Source of the DNA: Ga0077555 sp033764055
GTDB taxonomy: Bacteria; Pseudomonadota; Alphaproteobacteria; Rhizobiales; Hyphomicrobiaceae
Length of the DNA stretch: 64,000 bases
Direction: 5' to 3'
Assembly: GCA_033764055.1 (NCBI GenBank)
Contig: JANRJI010000124.1
Span: 18,809 to 82,808, forward strand
Shown here in pieces: positions 1-7,913 of the stretch. The stretch's first letter is position 1, and the number at the start of each line of letters is the position of its first letter. The position numbers and the translations under genes were made by a program. Below the pieces are notes generated by a model. The model worked only from the letters and a program-made list of their open reading frames with translations. It ran no database searches and had not been told where the DNA came from.

Positions 1-211
1 CGGCGACGAACTTGCCGATCGTGGCGTCGGCGACCGTCACATACTCCTGCAGGTAGCTATAGTTGCCGATTGTCGAGTACTCGGCCTGGACGGCCTTGTG
101 GATCTCGACCCAGTCGCCGACCTCGACGTTGCGCAGGGAGGCCGTCGGATCGATTTTCGAGCATTGCGGGATTTTCGGTGCAGGGGATCCCGTGCCGACG
201 ATCGTGCTCAT
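1..211 (-). CDS. Hexapeptide-repeat transferase of the phosphonate operon (partial, 3' end outside window)
   Basis: Only the first 70 residues are visible; the gene runs off the left edge. It opens with MSTIVGTGS and soon shows the spaced hydrophobic-Gly rungs of a left-handed beta-helix acyltransferase (VEVGDW, STIGNY, ATIGKF). Transferases of this LbetaH type are often annotated as phosphonate-metabolism proteins inside C-P lyase operons. Its ATG (209-211) overlaps the TGA of phnL by 4 bp, so it is very probably the next gene of the same operon. The acyl donor and acceptor are unknown; an acetyltransferase acting on an aminoalkylphosphonate is possible but is inference. Confidence 0.8.
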   Translation of the reverse strand, partial: MSTIVGTGSPAPKIPQCSKIDPTASLRNVEVGDWVEIHKAVQAEYSTIGNYSYLQEYVTVADATIGKFVA

Positions 212-915
212 GACGCAGCCTTTTGCGGCGTGAAGCCGGTGACATCGACGATGCGGCTGGCGACGCGCTCACGCACCGCCTCGTCGTGAAAGATGCCGAC
301 GACCGTCGCCCCTTTGGCGCGTGCCTCGCCGACGAGATCGACGACGATGTCGCGATTGACGGCGTCCAGCGAGGCCGTGGGCTCGTCCAGGAGAAGGATC
401 GGCGGTGGATCGACGAAGCTGCGGGCGATGTTGACGCGCTGCTGCTCGCCGCCGGAGAAGGTCTGCGGCGCCAGCGACCACAGCCTTTCCGGCAGACCGA
501 CGCACTCGAGCATGGCGCACGCCCGACGGCGGGCAACGCCTCTATCGATGCCGCGTGCGAGCATGGGATCGGTGACGAGATCGAGCGTCGTCACCCGCGG
601 AATGACACGCAGGAACTGCGATACCCAGCCGAGCGAGCGGCGGCGCACCTCGAGGACCGTGCGCGGGGCGGCGGCGACGATGTCGACGAGCTCGCCGGCA
701 TGACGCACCAGCACGCTGCCGCTCGTCGGCCGGTAGTTGCCGAACAGGATGCGCAGCAGAGTGGACTTGCCGGATCCCGAAGGCCCCGACAGAACGACAG
801 CTTCGCCCTTCTCGACCACGAGGTCGACGCCTTCGAGCACGCGCAAGTGAACGCCGCCCTGGTGGTGCAGGATGAAAGTCTTTCCGACGTTATTCACTTC
901 GAGCATTGCCGGCAT
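208..915 (-). CDS. phnL: PhnL, ABC-type ATPase subunit of the C-P lyase system
   Basis: An ABC ATPase of about 235 residues with Walker A GPSGSGKS, signature FSGGEQQRVNIAR and Walker B ILLLDEPTASLD. In the C-P lyase pathway PhnL is an ATPase associated with the PhnGHIJ core, not a classic importer; PhnGHI plus PhnL are required to form ribose-1-phosphonate 5-triphosphate. The frame is open upstream to 960, but the ATG at 915 has GGAG at good spacing and gives the usual N-terminus (MPAMLEV). It lies just after phnK and overlaps the following transferase gene as ATGA. Distinguished from PhnK by its shorter length and its LRVLEGVDL beginning. Cytoplasmic. Confidence 0.93.
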   Translation of the reverse strand: MPAMLEVNNVGKTFILHHQGGVHLRVLEGVDLVVEKGEAVVLSGPSGSGKSTLLRILFGNYRPTSGSVLVRHAGELVDIVAAAPRTVLEVRRRSLGWVSQFLRVIPRVTTLDLVTDPMLARGIDRGVARRRACAMLECVGLPERLWSLAPQTFSGGEQQRVNIARSFVDPPPILLLDEPTASLDAVNRDIVVDLVGEARAKGATVVGIFHDEAVRERVASRIVDVTGFTPQKAAS

Positions 916-995
916 TCGGCACTCCGCTGTGATTTCTCGACTGTGGCGCGGGTGACCCATCCAGACGCGGCGGGCACAGGTCGATGAAGCAGGCC

Positions 996-1793
996 TCAGG
1001 CCGCGAGCACTGCCGAGGTCAACAGTTGGGTGTAGGCGTGTTGCGGATCGTCGAGAACCTGATCCGTCAGGCCCGTCTCGACGACCCGACCACTTTTCAT
1101 GACGATCAGGCGATCGGTCAGCAGGCGGGCCACGGCCAGATCATGGGTGACGATCACGGCGGCGAGGCCGAGATCGCGTACAAGTGCCCGCAGCAGATCG
1201 AGGAGGCGGGCCTGCACCGAGACGTCGAGACCGCCGGTTGGCTCGTCCATGAAAACGAGGCGTGGGCCGGACACCAGAACGCGCGCGATCTGCAGGCGCT
1301 GCTGCATGCCGCCGGAAAAGCGGGATGGAGGCTCGTCCATACGAGCACGGTCGATCTCGACGCGGGTCAGCCATTCGGAAGCGGCGGCGCGGATGCGGCC
1401 GTAGTGGCGCTCGCCGCCGTCGACGAGGCGCTCTGCCACGTTGCCGCCGGCCGACACCGACATCCTCAGGCCGTCGCGCGGGTTCTGGTGGACGATACCC
1501 CAGGCGGTGCGCATCAGTGCCCGCCGCTCCTGCTCGGGAATGGCGAAGATGTCGGTCATGCAATCGCCGGTGCGGAACGCCACGGTGCCTGCCGTCGGCC
1601 GGTCGAGGCCCGCCAGGCATCGCAGAAGCGTCGACTTGCCCGATCCGGATTCGCCGACGATCCCAAGCACCTCGCCCGGCCAGAGCGTGAACGATACGTC
1701 CTCGCAGCCGATGTGGTGACCGTAGCGCCGCGACACCAGCCGAGCCTCGAGCAGAGACCCGGTGTCGGCCGGCATCGTGGCAACCCCCGTCAT
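996..1793 (-). CDS. phnK: PhnK, ABC-type ATPase subunit of the C-P lyase complex
   Basis: A 265-residue ABC ATPase: Walker A GESGSGKS near residues 47-54, signature FSGGMQQRLQIAR, Walker B LVFMDEPTGGLD, switch His in VTHDLAVAR. It resembles oligopeptide-importer ATPases, as PhnK does. PhnK docks on the PhnGHIJ core at PhnJ and is thought to supply ATP-driven turnover. The open frame extends to 1901, but the ATG at 1793 overlaps the phnJ stop as ATGA, the coupling seen throughout this operon, and gives the normal start. A gap of about 80 bp separates its stop from the phnL start. Confidence 0.94.
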   Translation of the reverse strand: MTGVATMPADTGSLLEARLVSRRYGHHIGCEDVSFTLWPGEVLGIVGESGSGKSTLLRCLAGLDRPTAGTVAFRTGDCMTDIFAIPEQERRALMRTAWGIVHQNPRDGLRMSVSAGGNVAERLVDGGERHYGRIRAAASEWLTRVEIDRARMDEPPSRFSGGMQQRLQIARVLVSGPRLVFMDEPTGGLDVSVQARLLDLLRALVRDLGLAAVIVTHDLAVARLLTDRLIVMKSGRVVETGLTDQVLDDPQHAYTQLLTSAVLAA

Positions 1794-2716
1794 CGATCGC
1801 CTCCGTTGCTGGCCGCCAGCTTGCCGCCGGTCGACGTCGCGAGCATGGCTCCGGCGTGGCCGGCCTTGCGCCGCTCCTCGCAATAATGGCTGTCGGAGCA
1901 CACGAACATGTGCCCGCCGGCGTCGTCGATGATGACCTCGTCGAGATAGCTATCGGCGGCGCCGCAGAGCGCGCAGGGCTCGTCCCACCGCTGGACCTCG
2001 AAGGGGCGATCCTCGAAATCGAGGCTCTTGACCTCGGTCCACGGCGGAATGGCGTAAATGCGCTTCTCGCGGCCAGCGCCGAACAGCTGCAGCGCCGGCG
2101 ACTGGCCCATCTTCGGATTGTCGAACTTCGGGATCGGGCTCGGGCTCATGACATGGCGGCCGTTGACCAGCACCGGATAAGAGTAGGTGGTCGCGACGTG
2201 GCCGAAGCGCGCGATATCCTCGTAAAGGCGTACGTGCATGAGGCCGTACTCGGCCCAGGCGTGCATCTTGCGCGTCTCGAGCTCGGAGGGCTCGAGCTTG
2301 CGCAACGGCTCCGGCTGCGGGACCTGGTAGACGAGGATCTGGCCAGCCGTGAGCGGGTGCTCCGGCACGCGGTGACGAGTCTGGATGATGGTCGCCTCGC
2401 CGGTCGCCTCGGTGGTTTCGACATTGGCGACCCGGGCGAAGAAGCGGCGAATGGACACCGCGTTGGTGGTGTCGTCCGATCCCTGGTCGATGACCTTGAG
2501 CTTGTCGTCCGGCCCGATGATCGACGCCGTCACCTGGATGCCGCCTGTGCCCCAGCCGCGAGCCAAAGGCATCTCCCGAGAGCCGAACGGCACCTGATAG
2601 CCGGGCACGGCGACAGCCTTCAGCAGCGCGCGGCGGATCATTCGCTTGGTCTGCTCGTCGAGATAGGCATAGTTCACGGTCGGCATAGCATCGCCGGACG
2701 GGATCTGGCCTGTCAT
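1790..2716 (-). CDS. phnJ: PhnJ, radical-SAM carbon-phosphorus lyase
   Basis: The 308-residue catalytic subunit that cleaves the C-P bond of 5-phosphoribosyl-1-phosphonate, releasing the hydrocarbon and the cyclic ribose phosphate. The C-terminal cysteines are all present: C248 and C251 (CALC), C273, then C279, with spacing C-x2-C-x21-C-x5-C. The first three bind the [4Fe-4S] cluster and the last is the catalytic thiol in the E. coli enzyme, so this copy looks active. An EPCALCG context and the GTGGIQVT region are typical of PhnJ. The start overlaps the phnI stop (ATGA) and the stop overlaps phnK. Oxygen-sensitive cytoplasmic core complex with PhnG, PhnH and PhnI. Confidence 0.97.
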   Translation of the reverse strand: MTGQIPSGDAMPTVNYAYLDEQTKRMIRRALLKAVAVPGYQVPFGSREMPLARGWGTGGIQVTASIIGPDDKLKVIDQGSDDTTNAVSIRRFFARVANVETTEATGEATIIQTRHRVPEHPLTAGQILVYQVPQPEPLRKLEPSELETRKMHAWAEYGLMHVRLYEDIARFGHVATTYSYPVLVNGRHVMSPSPIPKFDNPKMGQSPALQLFGAGREKRIYAIPPWTEVKSLDFEDRPFEVQRWDEPCALCGAADSYLDEVIIDDAGGHMFVCSDSHYCEERRKAGHAGAMLATSTGGKLAASNGGDR

Positions 2717-3840
2717 TCGGCGCCCTCCTTCTTCTCGACGTGCGGCGTTGACGACCGGCCGGCGCGCTGCTCCTCCAACTCGCGCCGGAGCTTGCGGATC
2801 AGCTCGAGCTCGCCTTGGAAGTCGACATAGTGCGGCAGCTTCAGGTGCTCGACGAAGCCCGCGGCCTCGACGTTGTCGGCGTGGTAGAGCACGAACTCTT
2901 CCTGCTGCGCGGGGTAGCGCGCGGCCTCGCCGAGCTCGCTACCCTTGAGCGCGCGGTCGACGATCGACATCGACATGGCCTTGCGCTCGGCATGGCCGAA
3001 GACGAGGCCATAGCCGCGGGTGAATTGCGGCGGTTGGTCGGCCGAGCCCGTGAACTGATTGACCATCTGGCACTCGGTGACGGTGATGTCGCCGATGTCG
3101 ATGGCAAAGCCAAGCTCGTCCGGCACGATCTCGACGGCGACCTCGCCCATGCGAATTTCGCCGGCGAACGGGTGATTGCCACCAAACCCACGCTGCACCG
3201 AGTAGGCTAGGCCGAGCAGAAAGCCCTCGTCGCCGCGGGCCAGGGACTGCAGGCGGACGTCGCGCCCAGCCGGAAACGAGACCGGATCGCGCGTCAAGTC
3301 GAACGGGCGGCCATCATCGGCCGGCGGCACCTCGCTCTCCATGAGCCCTTCCCGGCCAAGGATATCGGGAACCCGGGGCATCGAGCCCGCCAGCGGCTCG
3401 CTCGATGGCGGCCGGCAGGGGATCTCCGAAGCATCGGCAGCCAGCGAGAAATCGAGCAGGCGATGAGTGTAATCGTAGGTCGGTCCCAGCACCTGGCCGC
3501 CTGGCAGGTCCTTGTAGGTGGCCGAGACGCGGCGACGGATGGCCATCTGCGCCGTATCGAGCGGCAGCGACGATCCGAAGCGCGCGAGCGTCGTGCGCCA
3601 GGCCCGGATGAGGAACGCCGCCTCGATCGCGTCGCCTTGCGCCTGCTTGAGGGCGAGGGCCGCAAGGCGTGGATCGTAAAGCGAGCCTTCGTTCATGACG
3701 CGCGCGACGGCGAGGCCCAATTGCTCGCGGATCTGGTCCGTCGACAGCTCCGGCACCGCGTTATCGCCGCGGCGGGCCTCCGCAAGCAGATCGTGTGTAG
3801 CGAGTATCGCGGCCTCGCCGCCTTTAACCGCAACGTACAT
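2713..3840 (-). CDS. phnI: PhnI, C-P lyase core complex subunit
   Basis: A 375-residue PhnI. With PhnG, PhnH and PhnL it replaces the adenine of ATP by the phosphonate, giving alpha-D-ribose-1-phosphonate 5-triphosphate; PhnI alone has nucleosidase activity in E. coli. The start MYVAVKGGEAAI is characteristic, and the region QVTGSADQPPQFTRGYG-like (here FTGSADQPPQFTRGYGL) and YHADNVEA are typical of the family. The frame stays open to 4059, but the ATG at 3840 sits on the phnH stop as TGATG, so this start is preferred. The C-terminus is charged. It overlaps phnJ by 4 bp. Confidence 0.95.
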   Translation of the reverse strand: MYVAVKGGEAAILATHDLLAEARRGDNAVPELSTDQIREQLGLAVARVMNEGSLYDPRLAALALKQAQGDAIEAAFLIRAWRTTLARFGSSLPLDTAQMAIRRRVSATYKDLPGGQVLGPTYDYTHRLLDFSLAADASEIPCRPPSSEPLAGSMPRVPDILGREGLMESEVPPADDGRPFDLTRDPVSFPAGRDVRLQSLARGDEGFLLGLAYSVQRGFGGNHPFAGEIRMGEVAVEIVPDELGFAIDIGDITVTECQMVNQFTGSADQPPQFTRGYGLVFGHAERKAMSMSIVDRALKGSELGEAARYPAQQEEFVLYHADNVEAAGFVEHLKLPHYVDFQGELELIRKLRRELEEQRAGRSSTPHVEKKEGAE

Positions 3841-4454
3841 CAGCGCCCCTCCGCGGCAGTGACCCGCGTGGAGCGCGGCAGGCCTATGATGTCCCGTCCG
3901 GAGACCAGAAGCAGGTCGATGCCCAGCGGATAACGAGTCGTGTTGGCGGCGACCTCGCTCCAGAATTCGGCGCGAAGGCCGGTCGGCGAAACGCGTCGCC
4001 TGTCGCGGATGCCCGGACCTTGGAGCACGACAGGAGCACCGCCGCTCAATGCCGTGCACTGCACGACGACGGTGGCTGAGCGGTCGGGATAGCGGTCGTC
4101 ACCTGGATCGAATGCGGCCAGCGGCGGCCCCTCCGATGAGCCATCGACGATGGCGAAACGGGCGCATCCAGGCGATTCCGCCCTCGCAGCGCCAGTATGG
4201 AAGAGCAGGTAGCGGGCAGCCTCGGTGGATGCCGGTGGCAGCCAAACGGGCGTTTCGTGGTCGGCAAGAACGAGGAGCGCAATCGTTGCTGCTGGGGCGA
4301 GCCCGTCGGGGGGGGTTATTTCGGCCTTGAGCCGGCGCATCGTGCCCGGCTCCGCCAAGGCGGCCAGGATCTCGCGGAAGCTCAGCTGCGCATCGATCAC
4401 TGGATCGGCGAAGGCCGGTCCGAGGGCATTGGGGCGCGACGTCGTCGCCATCAC
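3840..4454 (-). CDS. phnH: PhnH, C-P lyase core complex subunit
   Basis: A 204-residue PhnH. The family has a PLP-transferase-like fold without PLP chemistry and forms part of the (PhnGHIJ)2 core. Family signs are DAQLSFREILAALAEPG near the N-terminus and a C-terminal LQGPGIRDR segment. The gene starts with ATGATG whose first ATG overlaps the phnG stop, and its stop shares one base with the phnI start. The length is close to the E. coli protein (194 residues). Confidence 0.93.
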   Translation of the reverse strand: MMATTSRPNALGPAFADPVIDAQLSFREILAALAEPGTMRRLKAEITPPDGLAPAATIALLVLADHETPVWLPPASTEAARYLLFHTGAARAESPGCARFAIVDGSSEGPPLAAFDPGDDRYPDRSATVVVQCTALSGGAPVVLQGPGIRDRRRVSPTGLRAEFWSEVAANTTRYPLGIDLLLVSGRDIIGLPRSTRVTAAEGR

Positions 4455-4909
4455 TCGTTCCCCCGGACCATCGTGAAGAACTCGACCTTGGTGGTGGCCG
4501 CCTTACGCGAGGCGAGGTCGCGTGCGGCCGCCTGCTGCTCGGCCAGTCGGCCGATGGCGTCGTGCAGGCCAGGGTCGGCTCCGGGCATCTGCAGCAAGGC
4601 ATCGATCAGTGCCGCCAGATGGGCTCGTCGGCGATCCGAGCCGAGCGCATACGAGACGCCGAGGACATCGGCGATGCGGACCACGCAGCGGGCTACCGTG
4701 GCCTCGCCGAGATTGAAGCGCACACCGGTGCCGCCCGCCCGGCCTTCGACCATGACGGTGCCGACCTCGGCTGGCTTGACCACGATGTGGGCGGGAACAC
4801 CGCCGCTAGCGGCAATGATGGCTTCCAGCTCCGAGGATCGTGCGCGAGCCAGGATCGATAGCCAATGTTGCCGCGGGGTGCGGCCTTCTTCGGGGGCGAG
4901 ATCGCGCAT
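4451..4909 (-). CDS. phnG: PhnG, C-P lyase core complex subunit; first gene of the operon
   Basis: A 152-residue PhnG, required with PhnH, PhnI and PhnL for the first step of the C-P lyase pathway. The N-terminal RQHWLSILARA and the glycine-rich VEGRAGGTGVRFNLGEATVARCVVR block are typical. It is the promoter-proximal gene of the minus-strand phn run: nothing precedes it on this strand for about 550 bp, so the operon promoter should lie at 4910-5450. The usual regulator gene phnF is not present next to it. The stop overlaps phnH. Confidence 0.94.
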   Translation of the reverse strand: MRDLAPEEGRTPRQHWLSILARARSSELEAIIAASGGVPAHIVVKPAEVGTVMVEGRAGGTGVRFNLGEATVARCVVRIADVLGVSYALGSDRRRAHLAALIDALLQMPGADPGLHDAIGRLAEQQAAARDLASRKAATTKVEFFTMVRGNE

Positions 4910-5457
4910 TCACCTATCCTCACCGTGCCTGCACGCCGATCAACACCATTCTCAGCTGCCGCCAGTTCAAGTCAATGACGCCGACCATGACGAGGATCAG
5001 CGGCACGAGAAGCGAAACATGTTGCCAACCCACGCCCATTAACCGGGATCTGCCGCAGGCACCCTCCGGGAGACGCGCGTCGAGCTGGTCCGAGCCCGCC
5101 TAAACCCGCAGTTGTGATACCGCCCATCCGCGAGTTGGCGCAGCTATTCTCGACCAGAGCCGCGCCGGCCGTCGCGGCGTGTGCCGCGGAGGTCGGTCAC
5201 GGAGCGTGCTCGTCCAAGTGTGTCGTCACAGGCGATGCGGTGACGAGGACGGGAACTCCGGGCATGCTCGTCCCCGGACGTCGCGGTCTCGATAGGCGAG
5301 CATTGTGACAACCCATTAACAGTGGGGCGCGGCACAGGCCAGGGGGAGTCGTAGCTGGACGAAACGGCATCGCAGTCCTATCAGCACATGGTGTCAAGGA
5401 ACCGTAGCAATGCGGTTACATCATGTTGCTCTCACACGGAGCGGGAAGCAGGCGACG
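4910..5457. other. Divergent intergenic region between phnG and the HD-domain gene
   Basis: About 550 bp without a convincing gene on either strand; short open frames here lack family resemblance and ribosome sites. It must carry the promoter of the phn operon (minus) and probably that of the HD-domain gene (plus). I looked for direct repeats of the PhoB-box type (7-bp units with 11-bp period) and did not find a good one; TGACG at two places near 4977-4993 has a 12-bp period. The region may also be the relic of a lost phnF. No terminator was seen. Confidence 0.5.
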
Positions 5458-6009
5458 ATGAAGGTGCGCGAAGAGATTCTCGAGATCTATACCTCGAGGG
5501 CGACCGGCCGGTATGGCCTTTCCGACGTGAACCAGCAGCAGCACGCGCTGCAAGCCGCAGCTCTGGCCGAGGCGAACGGCGAGCCGGCGGCCATGATCGT
5601 GGCCGCGCTGGTGCACGACATCGGCCATATGGTGCACGATCTGGGAGAGGATCCCGCGCGCGCCGGGGTCGACGATCGTCACGAGGAGCTGGGCGCGGAA
5701 TGGCTCGCCTGCCATTTCAGCCCCGAAGTGGTCGAGCCCGTGCGCCTGCATGTGCCGGCCAAGCGCTACCTCTGTGCGGTGGATGCGACATACTTCGGAA
5801 AGCTGTCCGAGGACTCGGTGCGCTCGCTGGCGCTCCAGGGCGGGCCGATGTCGCAGGCCGAGATCGCGGAATTCGAGCGGTTGCCTTTTGCCGCTGAAGC
5901 GGTGCGCCTGCGCCGTCTCGACGAGGCAGCCAAGTGCCCGACAGCGACCACGCCGGGCGTCGAGCATTTCGTACGGTATGTGGACAGCGTGCTGTCGTCG
6001 CAACGGTAG
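5458..6009 (+). CDS. PhnZ-like HD-domain phosphonate oxygenase (mixed-valent di-iron family)
   Basis: A 183-residue HD protein of the family that includes PhnZ, which oxidatively cleaves (R)-2-amino-1-hydroxyethylphosphonate. All six iron ligands of PhnZ have counterparts: H29, H53-D54 (VHDIGH), H75 (HEELGAEW), H98 and D155. Tyr24 of PhnZ corresponds to Y19, but Glu27, which contacts the substrate amino group, is replaced by S22 in YGLSDV. That suggests a phosphonate substrate other than the classical one. The ATG at 5458 is preferred over 5410 because it is preceded by a purine-rich site and starts the family N-terminus (MKVREEILEIY). Placed divergently from the phn operon; no PhnY-type partner is next to it. 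Confidence 0.85.
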   Translation: MKVREEILEIYTSRATGRYGLSDVNQQQHALQAAALAEANGEPAAMIVAALVHDIGHMVHDLGEDPARAGVDDRHEELGAEWLACHFSPEVVEPVRLHVPAKRYLCAVDATYFGKLSEDSVRSLALQGGPMSQAEIAEFERLPFAAEAVRLRRLDEAAKCPTATTPGVEHFVRYVDSVLSSQR

Positions 6010-6214
6010 TCTGCAAGGCGCGCCTGACGCTGGCTCGGCGACGACCGGTGCCGCGGGCAATCATGGCGAAGGCGGCAGGTCATCGCTCGACATTGCAGGC
6101 CTGGAGCCTCATGCTGATGGCCGCCGATTGGGGGCGCGGCGCCAAGCGTTGCCGCCACCCTACGGCTCGGCTCGCCAGACGAGCCCGTCGCCACACGATC
6201 GCAGGGATCTCTTC

Positions 6215-6958
6215 ATGGCAGCGCAGCGCCGCACAGCCCTCGTTACCGGATCGAACAAGAATATCGGCCGCGCCTGCGTGCTGCATCTAGCGGCAGCCGG
6301 CTGCAACGTCGTCGTCAACGGCGCCCAGGACGAGGGGGCAGCCGCGAACGTGGTGGCCGAGGCCAAGGCGCTCGGTGTCGAGGCGATCATGGCAATGGGT
6401 GATGTCGGCCGCCGGGAGCAGTGCCTCGCGATCGCCGACACGGCGCTGTCGCGGTTCGGCGCCGTCGACATACTCGTCAACAACGCCGCGATCCGGAAGG
6501 ACGGCAAGTTCCTCGAAATGACCGAGGAGGATTGGCGCTACGCGATGGCCGTCAACTTTGACGCCGCCTACTGGCTGGCGCGCGCCTGCCTTCCCGGCAT
6601 GGTGGCTAAGGGCTGGGGTCGGATCATCAATTTCGCCGGAATGAATGCGATCCACGGATACAATGGACGTGCACATGTCTCCGCCTCGAAACATGCGGCC
6701 TGGGGGCTGACGAAAGCGCTCGCCAAGGAGTTCGGGCCAAGGGGCATCACGACGAACATCGTTTCGCCTGGGCCGATCATGGGCGAGGCACAGGATGCGG
6801 TCCAGGCTGCCCATATCGCTCCGATGAAGGCGCGCGTACCGCTCGGCCGCCTGGGAACGCCCGACGAGGTCGCAGCAGCCGTGGCGCTGCTCGCGTCGGA
6901 CGGTGGGGCGTTCATCAACGGCCAGATGATCCAGGTCAACGGCGGCGCCGAGACCTGA
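6215..6958 (+). CDS. SDR-fold protein lacking the catalytic Ser and Tyr
   Basis: A 247-residue Rossmann protein with the SDR nucleotide motif TGSNKNIG (11-18), DILVNNA (85-91), N114 and a C-terminal family tail (FINGQMIQVNGG). In classical SDRs the active site is S-(12)-Y-x3-K. Here the Ser position is G142 (sequence INFAGM), the Tyr position is V155 (HVSASK) and only K159 remains. It may bind NAD(P) without classical dehydrogenase chemistry, or use another residue such as H154. The longer frame from 5750 is only upstream read-through; the ATG at 6215 follows an AGGGA site. It sits 205 bp after the HD oxygenase gene on the same strand. Confidence 0.85.
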   Translation: MAAQRRTALVTGSNKNIGRACVLHLAAAGCNVVVNGAQDEGAAANVVAEAKALGVEAIMAMGDVGRREQCLAIADTALSRFGAVDILVNNAAIRKDGKFLEMTEEDWRYAMAVNFDAAYWLARACLPGMVAKGWGRIINFAGMNAIHGYNGRAHVSASKHAAWGLTKALAKEFGPRGITTNIVSPGPIMGEAQDAVQAAHIAPMKARVPLGRLGTPDEVAAAVALLASDGGAFINGQMIQVNGGAET

Positions 6959-7009
6959 TCCGCGCGCAGAGGCTGGGCGAGGGGCGCGAAGGGAGGCCGG
7001 AGCGCGAGC

Positions 7010-7894
7010 TCAAGGTCTTCTCGCTCCTGCGAGCATGCCGGATACTGCGGACACGACCTCCGCGACGTTGTCGACCACCCAGAAGTGGCCGTGCCCTTCG
7101 AGCCGCACGACGTGGCAATTGCCGAGCCGGTGTGCCAGATCGAAGGCAGCTCCGGCCGGCACGACGGCGTCGGCGGTTCCCTGCCAGAGGACGGCCGGGA
7201 CCGTGATCGAGGCGGGATCGACACGCCACGTTCTCGAGAACAGCTCCAGGTCGGCTATCACTCCTTCAATGCCCTGCCGCATCGCCTCGCGCGTCATGGC
7301 GAGAACGAGGCGACGCGCTGCCGGGGCGGAGAGCACCCGGCGATCGGCCGGCGAGAGCGCGGTGACAAACGAGAGCAGAGACAACTCCGGCGCGGCCAGG
7401 AATGCGGCGCGTCCCCATTGGACGCTGCGCCGTAGCACGCGCGGGTGGCTCGGCAGCCCGAGAAAGAGGGCCCGCTCGCGTCGCGACAGCTTTGCATGGA
7501 TGGCAGGGTGGGCTATTTCGCCCAGCGGTGAGACCAGCGCCAAGGCGCTGACGCGCGGTCCGAGGCAGGCAGCCGTGGTCACCGCGTACGGGGAGCCACC
7601 GGAGACAGCCAAGATCGGCGCGCGGGCGATGGCGAGATGGTCCATGAGGGCTGCCGTATCGGCCGCCCAGCCGGCAAAGGTCCGCCCGGGCAGCGGATCG
7701 GAGAGGCCGTAGCCCGGCCGGTCAGGCGCCACGAGGCGCAACCCCAGAAGCCTCGCGGGCTCGTGCGCAGGCATGAAAAGCAGCCGGCACGCCGGCGTTC
7801 CATGGAAGGCCAGCACCGGCGTGCCGCCTGGATCGCCGAGCTCGCTCCAGGCCAGTCTGCGGCCGTCGGCGAGGGTGAGCGTCCGTGGAGTCAC
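7010..7894 (-). CDS. Alpha/beta-fold hydrolase
   Basis: A 294-residue alpha/beta hydrolase: oxyanion-region HGTPA (residues about 30-34), nucleophile elbow VSGGSPY, a late GHGHF segment supplying the catalytic His, and a D in the expected strand (GTADAVVP). The last glycine of the usual G-x-S-x-G is Tyr here, as in several members of this family. Substrate cannot be told from sequence. It begins 20 bp after the stop of the upstream methyltransferase/ATP-grasp gene, so the two are likely co-transcribed. Confidence 0.85.
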   Translation of the reverse strand: MTPRTLTLADGRRLAWSELGDPGGTPVLAFHGTPACRLLFMPAHEPARLLGLRLVAPDRPGYGLSDPLPGRTFAGWAADTAALMDHLAIARAPILAVSGGSPYAVTTAACLGPRVSALALVSPLGEIAHPAIHAKLSRRERALFLGLPSHPRVLRRSVQWGRAAFLAAPELSLLSFVTALSPADRRVLSAPAARRLVLAMTREAMRQGIEGVIADLELFSRTWRVDPASITVPAVLWQGTADAVVPAGAAFDLAHRLGNCHVVRLEGHGHFWVVDNVAEVVSAVSGMLAGARRP

Positions 7895-7913
7895 GCTCGC
7901 CCTCCGCGCGATG

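Noticed and set aside
4977..4993. Possible PhoB box upstream of phnG
   Set aside because: The repeated TGACG units have a 12-bp, not 11-bp, period and do not match the half-site.
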